Below, piece after piece: positions 1 to 9,171 of a DNA stretch of 64,000 nt; position 1 is the first letter of the stretch, and the number at the start of each line of letters is the position of its first letter. Location: NCBI RefSeq assembly GCF_002150805.1, contig NZ_MTBA01000003.1, positions 186,001 through 250,000 on the forward strand, written 5' to 3'. Position numbers and translations under genes: made by a program. Origin of the DNA: Oceanospirillum sanctuarii. GTDB lineage: Bacteria; Pseudomonadota; Gammaproteobacteria; Pseudomonadales; Halomonadaceae. Under the pieces are notes generated by a model. The model was given only the letters and a program-made list of their open reading frames with translations. It did no database searches and had not been told where the DNA came from.

Positions 1-1847
1 ATCTGAACGCTCACCGGCCATTCAGAGATCTGGAGTATGAGCTGGAAGGCAACGATAGCCCTGTTCTGGTTTCTGTCAGCGGCAAGCCCCGCTTTGATGC
101 TGAAGGCAATTTTATTGGCTATCGCGGCACTGCCAGAGACATCACCGAACTGCGTAAAACCGATGAGTATCTGGAGCAGATCGAGAACCGCCTGCGCACC
201 GCCATCGGCAGTATTAACGAAGGTATCGCCCTGTTTGATAAAGACGATCAGCTGGTGCTGTTCAACGAGCGCACCAAAGAGCTTTATCCACAAATGGCGG
301 ATAAGATTGAACTCGGCGTTACCTACCCGGAACTGGCTCACACGCTGGTGGAGCGTAACGCTCTGGTATTACCGGTCGACAAAGATGTCTGGCTTCAGTA
401 TCAGATCAATAAAGAGACCCGCTATACGGTACGGATCAACACCGCAGAAACCACCGATGGTCGCTTTATACAGGCACTGGAATACCCTACCCCTGAAGGT
501 GGCACCGTAGGCATCTACAGCGATGTGACCGACACCCAGAAACTGCAGGAGCAACTACGTACCGAGAAAGAACGGGCTGAGTTTGCCAATCAGGCCAAGT
601 CTGAGTTTCTGGCTAATATGAGCCACGAGATCCGCACACCGATGAACGCCATTATCGGCCTCAGTCATCTGGCTCTGCTGTCCACCGAGCTGACACCGGA
701 ACAGACCGAATATCTGGATAAGATTCACTACTCCTCGAAGCAGCTGCTGGGCATACTGAACGACATTCTCGATTTCTCCAAAATTGAAGCGGGCAAGCTA
801 TCCATCGAACCGCAGCATTTTGAGCTGTCAGACCTGATAGCCCACACCGATACCCTGCTGAAACCTCTGCTGGACGGTCGTCCTATTGAGCATCAGTGGC
901 AGGTCACGCCCAATACCCCTGCAGAGTTCTTTGGTGACCTGATGCGCATCAATCAGGTGCTGGCCAACCTGAGCAGTAATGCCGCCAAGTTTACCGAACA
1001 GGGGCAGATAAAAATCAGTATCTCCTGCCGTCCGGCGTCTCCGGAATCTGATGATGCTGAACATCAGTCTCAGCGACCGCCCTATCCGAACGCCAGAGGG
1101 GTTGAGCTGATTATCGCTGTGCAGGATACCGGTATCGGCATATCCAAAGAGAAACAAGCCCATCTCTTTACCGCCTTTACGCAGGCCGATGCCTCCATTA
1201 CCCGCCAGTTTGGTGGGACAGGGCTTGGCCTTGCCATCAGTAAACAGCTGTGTGAAATGATGCAGGGCGACCTCACCGTTTCCAGTGAAGCCGCTCAGGG
1301 CAGCTGCTTTACGGCAACGCTTAAACTCTGGTCGTTAAGTGATCAGGTCTATAAAACAGCCATTCAGAGCGTTTCCCATCCTAATTCCATCAACGGAAAT
1401 GGGCTGATGCCAAAAACTGAACTGAACCAGCCTTCAGGCCAACCGGAATCAGCTCCGGCCATGAAAGAAACTCAGCGCGAAGCCCAGGTGTTACTGGTTG
1501 AAGATAACAGTATCAATCAGATGGTTGCCGGGCGTTTTCTGGACAAGATCGGCATCTCATTTGAGCTGGCGGAAAATGGTGAGCAGGCGCTGGAGAAGAT
1601 CAGACATAACCACTATCAACTGGTTTTGATGGATCTGCAGATGCCGGTAATGGATGGTCTGACGGCAACCCATAAAGTCCGTGAAGAACTGGGCATGATA
1701 GATCTGCCGATTATCGCCATGACCGCCAACGCCATGCAGGGCGATAAGGAGCGCTGTCTGGAAGCCGGTATGTCGGATTACCTCTCCAAACCGATCGACT
1801 TTATGGCCTTAAAAGAGAAGCTGGAACGCTGGCTGTCCGATAGCTGA
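1..1847 (+). CDS. Hybrid sensor histidine kinase (5' end outside window)
   Basis: The reading frame is open from base 3, so the N-terminus lies before the window and about 614 residues are visible. In order they show the end of a PAS domain (GYRGTARDITELR), a second PAS-like domain that opens SINEGIALFDKDDQLVLFN, a HisKA domain with the phosphoacceptor His in NMSHEIRTPMNAI, a HATPase domain (QDTGIGI, FGGTGLGLAI) and a C-terminal receiver domain (VEDNSINQ, phosphoacceptor Asp in LMDLQMPVMDG, MTANAM, KPID). By family it autophosphorylates on His and passes the phosphate to its own receiver Asp. No membrane segment is visible in this part. The input signal and any partner regulator are unknown. 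It ends at a terminator shared with the convergent trpB2 gene. Confidence 0.93.
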   Translation, partial: LNAHRPFRDLEYELEGNDSPVLVSVSGKPRFDAEGNFIGYRGTARDITELRKTDEYLEQIENRLRTAIGSINEGIALFDKDDQLVLFNERTKELYPQMADKIELGVTYPELAHTLVERNALVLPVDKDVWLQYQINKETRYTVRINTAETTDGRFIQALEYPTPEGGTVGIYSDVTDTQKLQEQLRTEKERAEFANQAKSEFLANMSHEIRTPMNAIIGLSHLALLSTELTPEQTEYLDKIHYSSKQLLGILNDILDFSKIEAGKLSIEPQHFELSDLIAHTDTLLKPLLDGRPIEHQWQVTPNTPAEFFGDLMRINQVLANLSSNAAKFTEQGQIKISISCRPASPESDDAEHQSQRPPYPNARGVELIIAVQDTGIGISKEKQAHLFTAFTQADASITRQFGGTGLGLAISKQLCEMMQGDLTVSSEAAQGSCFTATLKLWSLSDQVYKTAIQSVSHPNSINGNGLMPKTELNQPSGQPESAPAMKETQREAQVLLVEDNSINQMVAGRFLDKIGISFELAENGEQALEKIRHNHYQLVLMDLQMPVMDGLTATHKVREELGMIDLPIIAMTANAMQGDKERCLEAGMSDYLSKPIDFMALKEKLERWLSDS

Positions 1848-1878
1848 AATTTACATTCCAACCCGACAAAACAGCCAT

Positions 1879-1909
1879 AAAAAAACACCGCCAGCTGGCG
1901 GTGTTTTTT
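1879..1909. terminator. Bidirectional intrinsic terminator
   Basis: An 11-bp stem (AAAACACCGCC/GGCGGTGTTTT) with an AGCT loop is flanked by A-rich and T-rich runs. It lies between the convergent histidine kinase and trpB2 genes and can stop both transcripts. Confidence 0.85.
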
Positions 1910-1966
1910 GGTCTTCTGACGCTAAGCCAGACAAGAGATAGATAACGCTCTTGTCCCGCACCGCAC

Positions 1967-3313
1967 TCAGAACTTTGGCAGATTCGCCAGAGACGCTTTG
2001 ATCGCCTCTTCCGGATATTCAAAGTCTTCCAGCTCGCCCTTAAAGAAGCGATCGTAAGAAGTCATATCGAAGTGACCGTGACCGGAAAGCGTAAACAGCA
2101 GGGTTTTCGCTTCGCCGGTTTCCTTGCAACGCAGCGCCTCACGGATCACACCCGCGATAGCGTGGTTGGATTCCGGAGCCGGAACGATACCTTCGGTACG
2201 GGCAAACAGCACACCCGCTTCGAAAGTCTCTTTCTGGCCAACCGCCATCGCCTCCAGCAGACCTTCATGGTACAGCTGGCTCACCAGTGCAGACTGACCG
2301 TGATAACGCAGACCACCGGCGTGGATGCCCGGCGGCATAAAGTCGTGACCCAACGTGTACATCTTCATCATCGGAGTCAGACCGGAAGAATCACCGAAGT
2401 CATAGGTGTATTCACCCTTAGTCAGTGACGGACAGGAGGTCGGCTCAACACCGATCAGACGCACCTCTTTACCCGCAGCTTTATCAGCAAAGAATGGGAA
2501 GGCGATACCGCCGAAGTTAGAACCACCACCGGATGGCGCAAAGACCATATCCGGATATTCACCCACCATTTCCAGCTGCTTCTTCGCTTCCTGACCGATA
2601 ATGGTCTGGTGCAGCAGAACGTGGTTCAGTACCGAACCCAGCGCGTAGTTTGCTTCCGGAGTACCGGCGGCTTCTTCCACCGCTTCAGCAATGGCGATAC
2701 CCAGAGAACCTTGCGAATCTGGATCTTTCGCCAGTACATCACGACCAACCTGAGTCATGTTGGTTGGGCTTGGGAATACGTTCGCACCCCAGGTCTGCAT
2801 CAGCAAACGGCGATATGGCTTCTGACCATAGCTCACCTTCACCATATAAACGCGAACATCCAGACCGAACATCTGACCTGCCAACGCAAGGGAACTACCC
2901 CACTGACCGGCACCGGTTTCCGTGATCAGGCGCTTAACACCTTCCTGCTTGTTGTAGTAAGCCTGAGGGATGGCAGAGTTTGGCTTGTGAGAACCGGCCG
3001 GACTTACGGATTCGTTCTTGAAGAAGATCTTACAAGGAGTGCCCAGTGCTTTTTCCAGTTCGGTAGCACGAACCAGCGGAGCCGGACGCCACAACAGCAG
3101 CTTTTCACGCACTTCGTCAGGAATCTTGATCCAGCGCTCGGCGGACATCTCCTGCTCAATAATCGCATTCGGGAAAATGGCACTCAGCGCATCAGGGCCA
3201 ACAGGCTGGCCATCGGGACCCAGAGGTGGTGTCGGAGCATTCGGCATGTCAGCCACCACATTGTACCAATGGGTCGGCATCTCATTTTCCGGCAGCCAGA
3301 TTTTCTTTTGCAT
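1967..3313 (-). CDS. trpB2: TrpB2-type tryptophan synthase beta chain-like protein
   Basis: A 448-residue PLP enzyme of fold type II. The PLP lysine is K110 in SPAGSHKPNS, and the phosphate-binding glycine loop is APSGGGSNFGG. Its length and the long N-terminal extension match the TrpB2 subfamily rather than the roughly 400-residue TrpB1 that pairs with TrpA. TrpB enzymes condense indole and serine to tryptophan. TrpB2 proteins often act without TrpA as indole-salvaging synthases or have other substrates, so the physiological reaction is uncertain. No trpA, trpC or other trp gene is nearby. The start has a strong GGAGGAAG ribosome binding site just upstream. Confidence 0.9.
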   Translation of the reverse strand: MQKKIWLPENEMPTHWYNVVADMPNAPTPPLGPDGQPVGPDALSAIFPNAIIEQEMSAERWIKIPDEVREKLLLWRPAPLVRATELEKALGTPCKIFFKNESVSPAGSHKPNSAIPQAYYNKQEGVKRLITETGAGQWGSSLALAGQMFGLDVRVYMVKVSYGQKPYRRLLMQTWGANVFPSPTNMTQVGRDVLAKDPDSQGSLGIAIAEAVEEAAGTPEANYALGSVLNHVLLHQTIIGQEAKKQLEMVGEYPDMVFAPSGGGSNFGGIAFPFFADKAAGKEVRLIGVEPTSCPSLTKGEYTYDFGDSSGLTPMMKMYTLGHDFMPPGIHAGGLRYHGQSALVSQLYHEGLLEAMAVGQKETFEAGVLFARTEGIVPAPESNHAIAGVIREALRCKETGEAKTLLFTLSGHGHFDMTSYDRFFKGELEDFEYPEEAIKASLANLPKF

Positions 3314-3701
3314 ACTTCCTCCAAATAATAACGGGGTTCCGGTGTTCTTATTCTGCTTTGATGGCGCTCCGTTCGGGTAAACAGAAGCAGCAGTTATTTT
3401 TCATATCCGGTAACCGTGACCTTATTTCCGGTTTCAGGCTATTAGGCATAAGTCATGAACGAAATAAGGGAAAAACAGTTTACATGTTCAGCAATTTTCG
3501 CCAAAGGCTCTCGCAGGCTTTTTGGCTGAAAAAAACACCGGAAAATCGCCCAGCAATAACAAAAAAAGCCTGCCACAGGGGGCAGGCTAAAGCACGGTTA
3601 GTTCAGCAAGCAAGCTAGGGGCGATGACGACGACCGAACACCGCCCGGATCTCTAACCGTTTGACACAGAGTGTGTTTCACACGGGATTCAGCTTCAGTG
3701 A
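3314..3701. other. Intergenic region between trpB2 and gcdH
   Basis: No convincing gene. It holds the gcdH terminator (3560-3588) and the trpB2 leader with its GGAGG site. I looked for a Trp-rich leader peptide on the minus strand and found none. Confidence 0.6.
3560..3588 (-). terminator. Intrinsic terminator downstream of gcdH
   Basis: On the minus strand an 8-bp GC-rich stem (AGCCTGCC/GGCAGGCT) is followed by a run of T (seven A on the plus strand at 3561-3567). It lies about 110 bases past the gcdH stop and separates gcdH from trpB2. Confidence 0.75.
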
Positions 3702-4880
3702 TTAACCAAACGCCTGAATACCAGTCTGGGCACGACCCAGAATCAGAGCGTGGATATCGTGAGTACCTTCGTAGGTGTTCACCGCTTCCAGGTTCATTGA
3801 GTGACGGATCACATGGAACTCATCAGAGATACCGTTACCACCGTGCATATCACGGGCAACACGGGCGATATCCAGAGATTTACCACAAGAGTTGCGCTTG
3901 ATCAGAGAGATTAGCTCAACCGGGCAGTTCCCCTCGTCCATCAGACGGCCTGCCTGAAGACAGCCCTGCAGACCCAGAGTAATTTCAGTCTGCATGTCTG
4001 CCAGTTTCTTCTGCACCAGCTGAGTCGCTGCCAGAGGACGGTTGAACTGGATACGATCCAGAGAGTACTGACGTGCCGCGTGCCAGCAGAATTCCGCCGC
4101 ACCCAGAGCACCCCAGGCGATACCGTAACGGGCTTTGTTCAGACAGCCGAACGGGCCTTTCAGACCTTTCACGTTAGGCAGCAGGTTCGCTTCCGGAACG
4201 AAGACGTTATCCATCACGATTTCACCTGTGATAGACGCACGCAGAGAGAACTTACCTTCGATCTTCGGCGTGGTCAGACCTTCCATACCACGCTCCAGAA
4301 TAAAGCCGTGGATCTCACCATCCAGCTTCGCCCAAACCACCATCACATCAGCGATTGGCGAGTTAGTGATCCACATTTTTGCACCGGTCACACGGAAACC
4401 ACCGTCAACGCGCTCGGCACGGGTTTTCATACCGCCCGGATCGGAACCTACGTCCGGCTCGGTCAGACCGAAGCAACCTACCCACTCACCGGTAGCCAGC
4501 TTCGGCAGATATTTTTCACGCTGCTCTTCAGAGCCATAAGCGTAGATCGGGTGCATCACCAGAGAGGACTGCACACTCATCGCAGAACGGTAACCACTGT
4601 CTACGCGCTCTACTTCACGAGCCGCCAGACCATAACAAACGTGGTTAACTTCCGCGCAGCCGTATTTCTCCGGCAGGGTGCTGCCCAGAAGGCCCATTTC
4701 ACCCATTTCATTCATAATTTCGCGATGGAAGATCTCATCGCGGTTAGCCTGCAGAACCCGAGGTTGCAGCTTGCCCTGACAATATTCACGGGCCATATCA
4801 CGCACCATGCGCTCTTCTTCCGTGAGTTGCTGATCCAGATTGAACGGGTCTTCCCAATTAAATGCTGCGCGTTGGCTCAT
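3702..4880 (-). CDS. gcdH: Glutaryl-CoA dehydrogenase
   Basis: A 392-residue acyl-CoA dehydrogenase that oxidatively decarboxylates glutaryl-CoA to crotonyl-CoA and passes electrons to electron-transfer flavoprotein. Family marks include [17 protein letters not shown] and [11 protein letters not shown] in the FAD and substrate region, an Arg in [14 protein letters not shown], and the catalytic base E371 in [18 protein letters not shown], the signature of the glutaryl-CoA group. Start: AGAGG lies about ten bases before the ATG. It is the acyl-CoA end of the glutarate locus, and its likely partner, the gcdG CoA-transferase, is about 8 kb away on the same strand. A 32-bp element about 80 bases upstream is repeated before gcdG, which suggests control by the LysR protein at 14199. 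Confidence 0.95.
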   Translation of the reverse strand: MSQRAAFNWEDPFNLDQQLTEEERMVRDMAREYCQGKLQPRVLQANRDEIFHREIMNEMGEMGLLGSTLPEKYGCAEVNHVCYGLAAREVERVDSGYRSAMSVQSSLVMHPIYAYGSEEQREKYLPKLATGEWVGCFGLTEPDVGSDPGGMKTRAERVDGGFRVTGAKMWITNSPIADVMVVWAKLDGEIHGFILERGMEGLTTPKIEGKFSLRASITGEIVMDNVFVPEANLLPNVKGLKGPFGCLNKARYGIAWGALGAAEFCWHAARQYSLDRIQFNRPLAATQLVQKKLADMQTEITLGLQGCLQAGRLMDEGNCPVELISLIKRNSCGKSLDIARVARDMHGGNGISDEFHVIRHSMNLEAVNTYEGTHDIHALILGRAQTGIQAFG

Positions 4881-4959
4881 GTTCGTTAACCTCTGTCTTT
4901 CTTTGGCTTTTAGAATTATTGGTTGATTAGATTCGATAGAGAGATCTGATGTATCGAAG

Positions 4960-5001
4960 TTAGCGAGGGCAGAACGATAAGTACAATATATGAATCATAT
5001 A
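4960..5001 (-). promoter_or_regulatory. gcdH promoter element shared with gcdG, plus 15-bp palindrome
   Basis: Bases 4960-4991 match 14128-14159 upstream of gcdG at 26 of 32 positions, including GAACGATAA and TACAATATAT. Read on the minus strand the block contains TTGTAC, 17 bases, then CTAACT, so it may be a conserved promoter core. It overlaps a perfect 15-bp palindrome, TATATGA-A-TCATATA (4987-5001), a plausible activator site. Assignment to the LysR regulator is an inference. Confidence 0.6.
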
Positions 5002-5072
5002 CTTTCTATAAGAAGCCATTATCAAGATGACGCACAGGTCACTACCGCACCTCTTCCTGCTGTCTCAGCCAT

Positions 5073-5114
5073 AAAAAAACCCCGGAACCGGCAAGCGGTT
5101 TCGGGGCTTTTTTA
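5073..5114. terminator. Bidirectional intrinsic terminator after lhgO
   Basis: An 11-bp stem with one G-T pair (CCCCGGAACCG/CGGTTTCGGGG, loop GCAAG) lies between A and T runs, just past the lhgO stop codon. Confidence 0.85.
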
Positions 5115-5154
5115 TACAACCAGTCTGAGCACAGATTGGCGATCTGAAAGGTGC

Positions 5155-6348
5155 TTACGCGAAGTTCGCAGCAGCCTCTTCCAGAATGTGTTTGCCGATC
5201 GGAATCGCAGAGGTCGCTGCCGGTGACGGCGCGTTACATACGTTGATGGTGCGCTTGGTTTTAACGAACAGGAAGTCGTCTACCAGCTTGCCATCTTCCG
5301 ATACCGCCTGAGCACGAACACCCGCTGGGTAAGCACCCAGATCAGATTTCTTGATGATCGGGCAGTACTTATTCACTTCCTTCAGGTAGCCGCCTTTGAA
5401 GATAGAGTTCTTCATCTCAATCAGACCTGGCTTCAGGTTGTCTTTCAGTACTTTCAGGATACCCGGATAGGTCAGCGCTTCGATGCTGTCTTTCAGGGAG
5501 ATATCGGTTTTCTTGTAGCCTTCACGCTTCCACGCCATTACCGCGTTAGGACCTACGGTTACGGTGCCGTCGATCATACGGGTCAGGTGCACGCCAAGGA
5601 ACGGCATGCTCGGATCAGGAATCGGGTAGATCAGGTGGTTTACAACCTGATTGTGCTCCGGCTTCAGCAGATAGTACTCGCCACGGAACGGGCAGATCTT
5701 GAACTTAGGCTTGATACCCAGCATACGCACGATGCGATCCGCCATCAGGCCGGAACAGGAGATCATATACTTACTGGTGAAGGAACCACGACTGGTGGTA
5801 ACAACCACTTCAGAATCGGTTTCTTTCAGCGCTTTAACTTCGCAGTTAAATTCGATGGTGCCGCCGGCTTCACGAACTTTGTCCGCCATCACTTCAGTCA
5901 CACGACGGTAGCTGACGATGCCGCTTGAAGGTACGAAGATACCACCGATACCTGTGATGTTCGGCTCACGCTCTTTCAGCTCTTCCGCGTTCAGCCAGTA
6001 ACGCTCGATGCCGTTAGCTTCGGTACGTTCCCACAGCGCTTTCATACGCTCCATTTCGATGTCGTTGGTGGCAACCAGCAGCTTGCCGCACTCATCGTAA
6101 GGAATGTTGTTCTCGTCACAGAAAGCTTTAGTCGCTTTGTTACCTTCCAGACAGAATTTCGCCTTCAGGCTGCCCGGCGTGTAGTAAACACCCGCGTGAA
6201 TTACGCCGGAGTTATGACCGGTCTGATGCTCAGCAACCTGAGATTCTTTTTCCAGTACCAGCAGTTTGGCATCGGGCTTCTGTTGTAGCAGCTGCATCGC
6301 GGTGGACATACCTACGATGCCGCCGCCGATGATGATGTAATCGTACAT
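5155..6348 (-). CDS. lhgO: L-2-hydroxyglutarate dehydrogenase (LhgO)
   Basis: A 397-residue FAD-dependent oxidoreductase of the DAO family. It opens with the FAD dinucleotide motif YDYIIIGGGIVGMSTA and carries HQTGHNSGVIHAGVYY, the hallmark of L-2-hydroxyglutarate oxidases. It oxidises L-2-hydroxyglutarate to 2-oxoglutarate; the E. coli enzyme is membrane-associated and feeds electrons to quinone. GAGGAA precedes the ATG at good spacing. It lies downstream of csiD on the same strand, so the hydroxylase product is handed to this enzyme. An inverted repeat in the 227-base gap between the two genes may modulate or stabilise the transcript. Confidence 0.95.
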   Translation of the reverse strand: MYDYIIIGGGIVGMSTAMQLLQQKPDAKLLVLEKESQVAEHQTGHNSGVIHAGVYYTPGSLKAKFCLEGNKATKAFCDENNIPYDECGKLLVATNDIEMERMKALWERTEANGIERYWLNAEELKEREPNITGIGGIFVPSSGIVSYRRVTEVMADKVREAGGTIEFNCEVKALKETDSEVVVTTSRGSFTSKYMISCSGLMADRIVRMLGIKPKFKICPFRGEYYLLKPEHNQVVNHLIYPIPDPSMPFLGVHLTRMIDGTVTVGPNAVMAWKREGYKKTDISLKDSIEALTYPGILKVLKDNLKPGLIEMKNSIFKGGYLKEVNKYCPIIKKSDLGAYPAGVRAQAVSEDGKLVDDFLFVKTKRTINVCNAPSPAATSAIPIGKHILEEAAANFA

Positions 6349-6489
6349 TCTGTTCCTCGCTTGGCGCGAATAGAGCTTCTGTAAGGCAGATCCGGCGTTA
6401 CAGAAATGCAGTGTCTATAAGGCAGTTTACCCCGCCGGGAGCTCAATGCTTCCAGGCAGGGTAAGGACCGAAGGATACCCCTCAGGTCA

Positions 6490-6513
6490 GCCGGAAACCA
6501 TCATGTTTCCGGC
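6490..6513. repeat. Inverted repeat between csiD and lhgO
   Basis: A perfect 9-bp inverted repeat (GCCGGAAAC/GTTTCCGGC) with a 6-base loop. There is no T run on the csiD-lhgO coding strand, so it is a poor terminator for that operon and may act as an mRNA-stabilising hairpin. Confidence 0.5.
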
Positions 6514-6575
6514 TTTTGCTTCCACGTTCTTTCACCGTCGAAAGGTGACCAGTGACAGGTCAGCCGTTGACCGGA

Positions 6576-7550
6576 TTACTGGCGTGGCTTGCGCAGGGTT
6601 TTCTTGTGCGTGAAGTAACCACGCTGACGCATCAGTTCACGACGCAGCTCTGGGTGTGGAGTGAACTTGTCACGACCGTGCAGCCACATGTGGTTGTTGA
6701 TCAGCAGGAAGCTACCTACTGGTACACGGATAGACTGGATGCCTTTACTGGTCTCGAAAGACTCGCCCAGCTCAGACAGGAACACACCTTCTTCCAGGTT
6801 TGCAGGCTGTGCAAACTGATCGATGTAAGAAGTGATGATGTCACCGTTTACATCCAGATCGAATACCGGGTGGTAGATGTCTTTAGAGATATTCTTGCTT
6901 GGTGGAACAGCCCAACGGATATCGCGGTACGCCAGAGGGTGAGTAGAGAATTTCTCCAGATCTTCCCAGTCGTCCAGGTGCAGCAGCAGAGAGTTACCGC
7001 CTTCCATGTTCTGCTCGTCGATTTTCAGCATCAGGTTGAAGTCAGTGTCTTCTTCAACGTAAGTACCGTCGTTGTGCAGCTCCATTACGCGGTGTGGCTG
7101 ACGCAGGTAGCTGTCAGAGTTATCAACATTCACAACCGCAAAACGTGCGTAGTATTTGCCGCTCATGGCATCAAAGTTGGAACGACCCATCAGGTGAGCA
7201 ACAGCAGTGGTGAAACGCACCATGTCATCCGCCTGAGATACATCATCCAGACCTTCCGGAGTGATCAGCAGAGCACCAGTCTGACGATCGGTCAGAGTGT
7301 CTACCAGGAAGCCGTGCAGTTTGTTGCCACACAGATCGTCCAGAACTTTAGCAACACGGAAACGCAGGAAAGACTTATATTCCAGCGCCTGAATCGGCCA
7401 CTCTTCGATTGCTGCGAAGAATTTCTCAACGGTTTCTTTGCTGAATTTCAGCTCAAGAAGACGACCGTTGCTCTGCTCAGAAACAGAAACAGTGAAACCT
7501 TTGTATTCAGTACCGGCGGTCAGGCCGTTGCGTTCGATAACAGTGCTCAT
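6576..7550 (-). CDS. csiD: Glutarate 2-hydroxylase CsiD (GlaH)
   Basis: A 324-residue Fe(II)/2-oxoglutarate-dependent dioxygenase. It hydroxylates glutarate to L-2-hydroxyglutarate while turning 2-oxoglutarate into succinate and CO2. The iron-binding facial triad is visible as H159 and D161 ([12 protein letters not shown]) and H291 ([10 protein letters not shown]); an Arg in [11 protein letters not shown] near the C-terminus fits 2-oxoglutarate binding. Length and motif spacing match E. coli CsiD closely. AGGAG lies about 12 bases before the ATG. Divergently placed from a GntR/FCD regulator, as with the csiD-controlling CsiR of other bacteria. Cytoplasmic; works with lhgO to feed lysine-derived glutarate into the TCA cycle. 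Confidence 0.96.
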   Translation of the reverse strand: MSTVIERNGLTAGTEYKGFTVSVSEQSNGRLLELKFSKETVEKFFAAIEEWPIQALEYKSFLRFRVAKVLDDLCGNKLHGFLVDTLTDRQTGALLITPEGLDDVSQADDMVRFTTAVAHLMGRSNFDAMSGKYYARFAVVNVDNSDSYLRQPHRVMELHNDGTYVEEDTDFNLMLKIDEQNMEGGNSLLLHLDDWEDLEKFSTHPLAYRDIRWAVPPSKNISKDIYHPVFDLDVNGDIITSYIDQFAQPANLEEGVFLSELGESFETSKGIQSIRVPVGSFLLINNHMWLHGRDKFTPHPELRRELMRQRGYFTHKKTLRKPRQ

Positions 7551-7768
7551 CTTTAGTGGCTCCTGCAGTGCTTAATCATGCTGCTAATAGGGTTTGTCGT
7601 TGTTTTGGCTCTGTGAATTGAGCCGCTTGGACACTTAAAATGTCTCGATGAACAAATAATATATTCATTCTACAAAAATATCTACATTTTTTATTATTGA
7701 AGATAAAATACCCAAAGCTAGAGCAAAGACACCTGTGCTGAGAGAACAGCAAAGAAACTCCGCCTGAG

Positions 7769-7796
7769 TTGTAAGGCCGGAGACTCTGTTTATAAT
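7769..7796 (+). promoter_or_regulatory. Sigma-70 promoter of the GntR regulator
   Basis: TTGTAA (7769-7774), 16 bases, then a perfect TATAAT (7791-7796). The predicted transcript start is near 7803, only about 12 bases before the first candidate ATG at 7815. The csiD promoter should lie in the AT-rich stretch 7640-7700 on the other strand. Confidence 0.65.
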
Positions 7797-7814
7797 CAGC
7801 AGCATGCGCAACCG

Positions 7815-8588
7815 ATGGAACCAACCGGAAAAATGAATACGCCCGTGACAAACAGCACACACAGCAATGGCAACGCCGCAGGCGTGACCGAGAAAGAGAT
7901 GGTGGAAGGCAGCAAAGCCAATCAGGCCACTATCGCCTATCGTTTGCTGAAGCAGGACATCATCAATGGCGCATACCAACCCGGCGACAAACTGCTGATG
8001 AGCCATCTGAAAAGTCATTACGAGATTGGCGCAGGCCCCATGCGTGAGGCGCTGTCACAGCTGGTGGCGGATCGTCTGGTTACCGCGATCAGCCAGCGCG
8101 GCTTCCGGGTGGCAGAGATGTCAGAGGAAGAGCTGACCGATATTTATGATGCCCGTGCACACCTTGAAGCCCTGATTACTGGTCTTGCGGTTGAACGCGG
8201 CGATGAAGATTGGGAAGCGGAAGTACTGGGCGAAGCCCACAAGCTGTCGCGGGTTAATGAAGTGAACACACCGGAAGAGATGCTGCAGGTGTGGGATCGT
8301 CGCCATAAATCTTTCCATCAGGCGATAGTGAACGGCTGCGGCTCGCCAAAACTTCTGGAGATGCGCGCCTCCCTGCTGGATCAGGCGGAACGCTATCGTC
8401 AGCTCTGGCTGAAGCAAACGGTTTTCTCCCAGAACGCACTGGAAGAGAAACGTCAGGAGCATGCCGAGCTGGTGGATGCTCTGCTGAACCGTGACAAGGC
8501 CAAAGCAACGGAACTCATGTACGGTCATATCCTGAGCCCGATTCCGATTATCCGCAAACTGCTGCCTCAGAGTATTCCTGCCAACTGA
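7815..8588 (+). CDS. csiR: GntR/FCD-family regulator, CsiR-like
   Basis: About 257 residues: an N-terminal winged helix (YRLLKQDIINGAYQPGDKL, GAGPMREALSQLVADRLV) and a C-terminal all-helical FCD ligand domain (YDARAHLEALITGLAVERGD, HKSFHQAIVNGCGS with metal-binding His). Divergent from csiD, the usual position of CsiR, which represses csiD-lhgO until glutarate or L-2-hydroxyglutarate binds. The ligand here is inferred from that position. Start is uncertain: no Shine-Dalgarno precedes the ATG at 7815 or the in-frame ATG at 7833, and the predicted transcript starts only about 12 bases upstream. The poorly conserved first 30 residues favour a later start or near-leaderless translation. Confidence 0.85.
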   Translation: MEPTGKMNTPVTNSTHSNGNAAGVTEKEMVEGSKANQATIAYRLLKQDIINGAYQPGDKLLMSHLKSHYEIGAGPMREALSQLVADRLVTAISQRGFRVAEMSEEELTDIYDARAHLEALITGLAVERGDEDWEAEVLGEAHKLSRVNEVNTPEEMLQVWDRRHKSFHQAIVNGCGSPKLLEMRASLLDQAERYRQLWLKQTVFSQNALEEKRQEHAELVDALLNRDKAKATELMYGHILSPIPIIRKLLPQSIPAN

Positions 8589-8651
8589 TCACAGCTCTGC
8601 TTTAGATGTGAAAAGACCAATCTGAACCAACAGAGTTAAAAAAGCAGATAT

Positions 8652-8689
8652 AAAAAAACCTCAGCCGCCGAAGCGTCTGAGGTTTTTTT
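8652..8689. terminator. Bidirectional intrinsic terminator
   Basis: A 13-bp stem (AAAAAAACCTCAG/CTGAGGTTTTTTT) with a 12-base loop, between the convergent GntR and usp genes. Confidence 0.88.
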
Positions 8690-8730
8690 GTACCCTTTGC
8701 CTCGCTTTTAAAGCGGGCTTCCGGTCATGC

Positions 8731-9168
8731 TTACCATTTCTTCTCGTCGCGAACGACAAAGACAGAGCAGTTGGCGTGACGCAGAATCTTCTCAGCGTTT
8801 GAACCCAGAAGATAGCTGGAGAAACCCGGACGACCCGCAGCCACAATAATGACTTCAGGTTTTACCTTCTCGGCCTCTTCCAGCACGGTGTCGTAAACCA
8901 CACCGGACTTCACACGGCATTTACCGCGCAGATGCTCAGGAACGTATTTTTTGAACAGGCTCTTCACCTGCTGCTTCATATCGTCCTGCGCCTGCTTTAC
9001 TGCATCTTCTGACAGGGAGAAGTTGCCGTGATGCACCAGATTCTGATCCACATAGATCCCGTGGATCTCACCTTTTTCATCACCAATCAACTGCTGCGCC
9101 AGCGCAACCGCTTTAGGGAACATGTCTTCATGTTCCAGATCCATCGGGATCAAAACTGTGTTGTACAT
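8731..9168 (-). CDS. Universal stress protein, TRAP-associated (TeaD-like)
   Basis: A 145-residue UspA-fold protein. It starts with the beta-strand LIPMDLEHED and ends with AAGRPG and YLLGSNAEKILRHANCSVFVVRD, the nucleotide-binding segment in the short form seen in UspF/UspG-type proteins. Its ATG lies three bases after the dctM stop, with a purine-rich site inside the end of dctM, so the two are probably translationally coupled. In Halomonas, TeaD is a universal stress protein encoded with the TeaABC TRAP transporter and down-regulates it. The same role here is an inference from position and family. Confidence 0.85.
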   Translation of the reverse strand: MYNTVLIPMDLEHEDMFPKAVALAQQLIGDEKGEIHGIYVDQNLVHHGNFSLSEDAVKQAQDDMKQQVKSLFKKYVPEHLRGKCRVKSGVVYDTVLEEAEKVKPEVIIVAAGRPGFSSYLLGSNAEKILRHANCSVFVVRDEKKW

Positions 9169-9171
9169 AAT

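Noticed and set aside
2609-3328. A 239-codon frame opposite trpB2
   Set aside because: Shadow frame of a well-supported enzyme; no recognisable domain or ribosome binding site.
6552-7556. A 334-codon open frame on the plus strand, opposite csiD
   Set aside because: It mirrors the csiD frame, has no family character, and csiD shows all catalytic residues.
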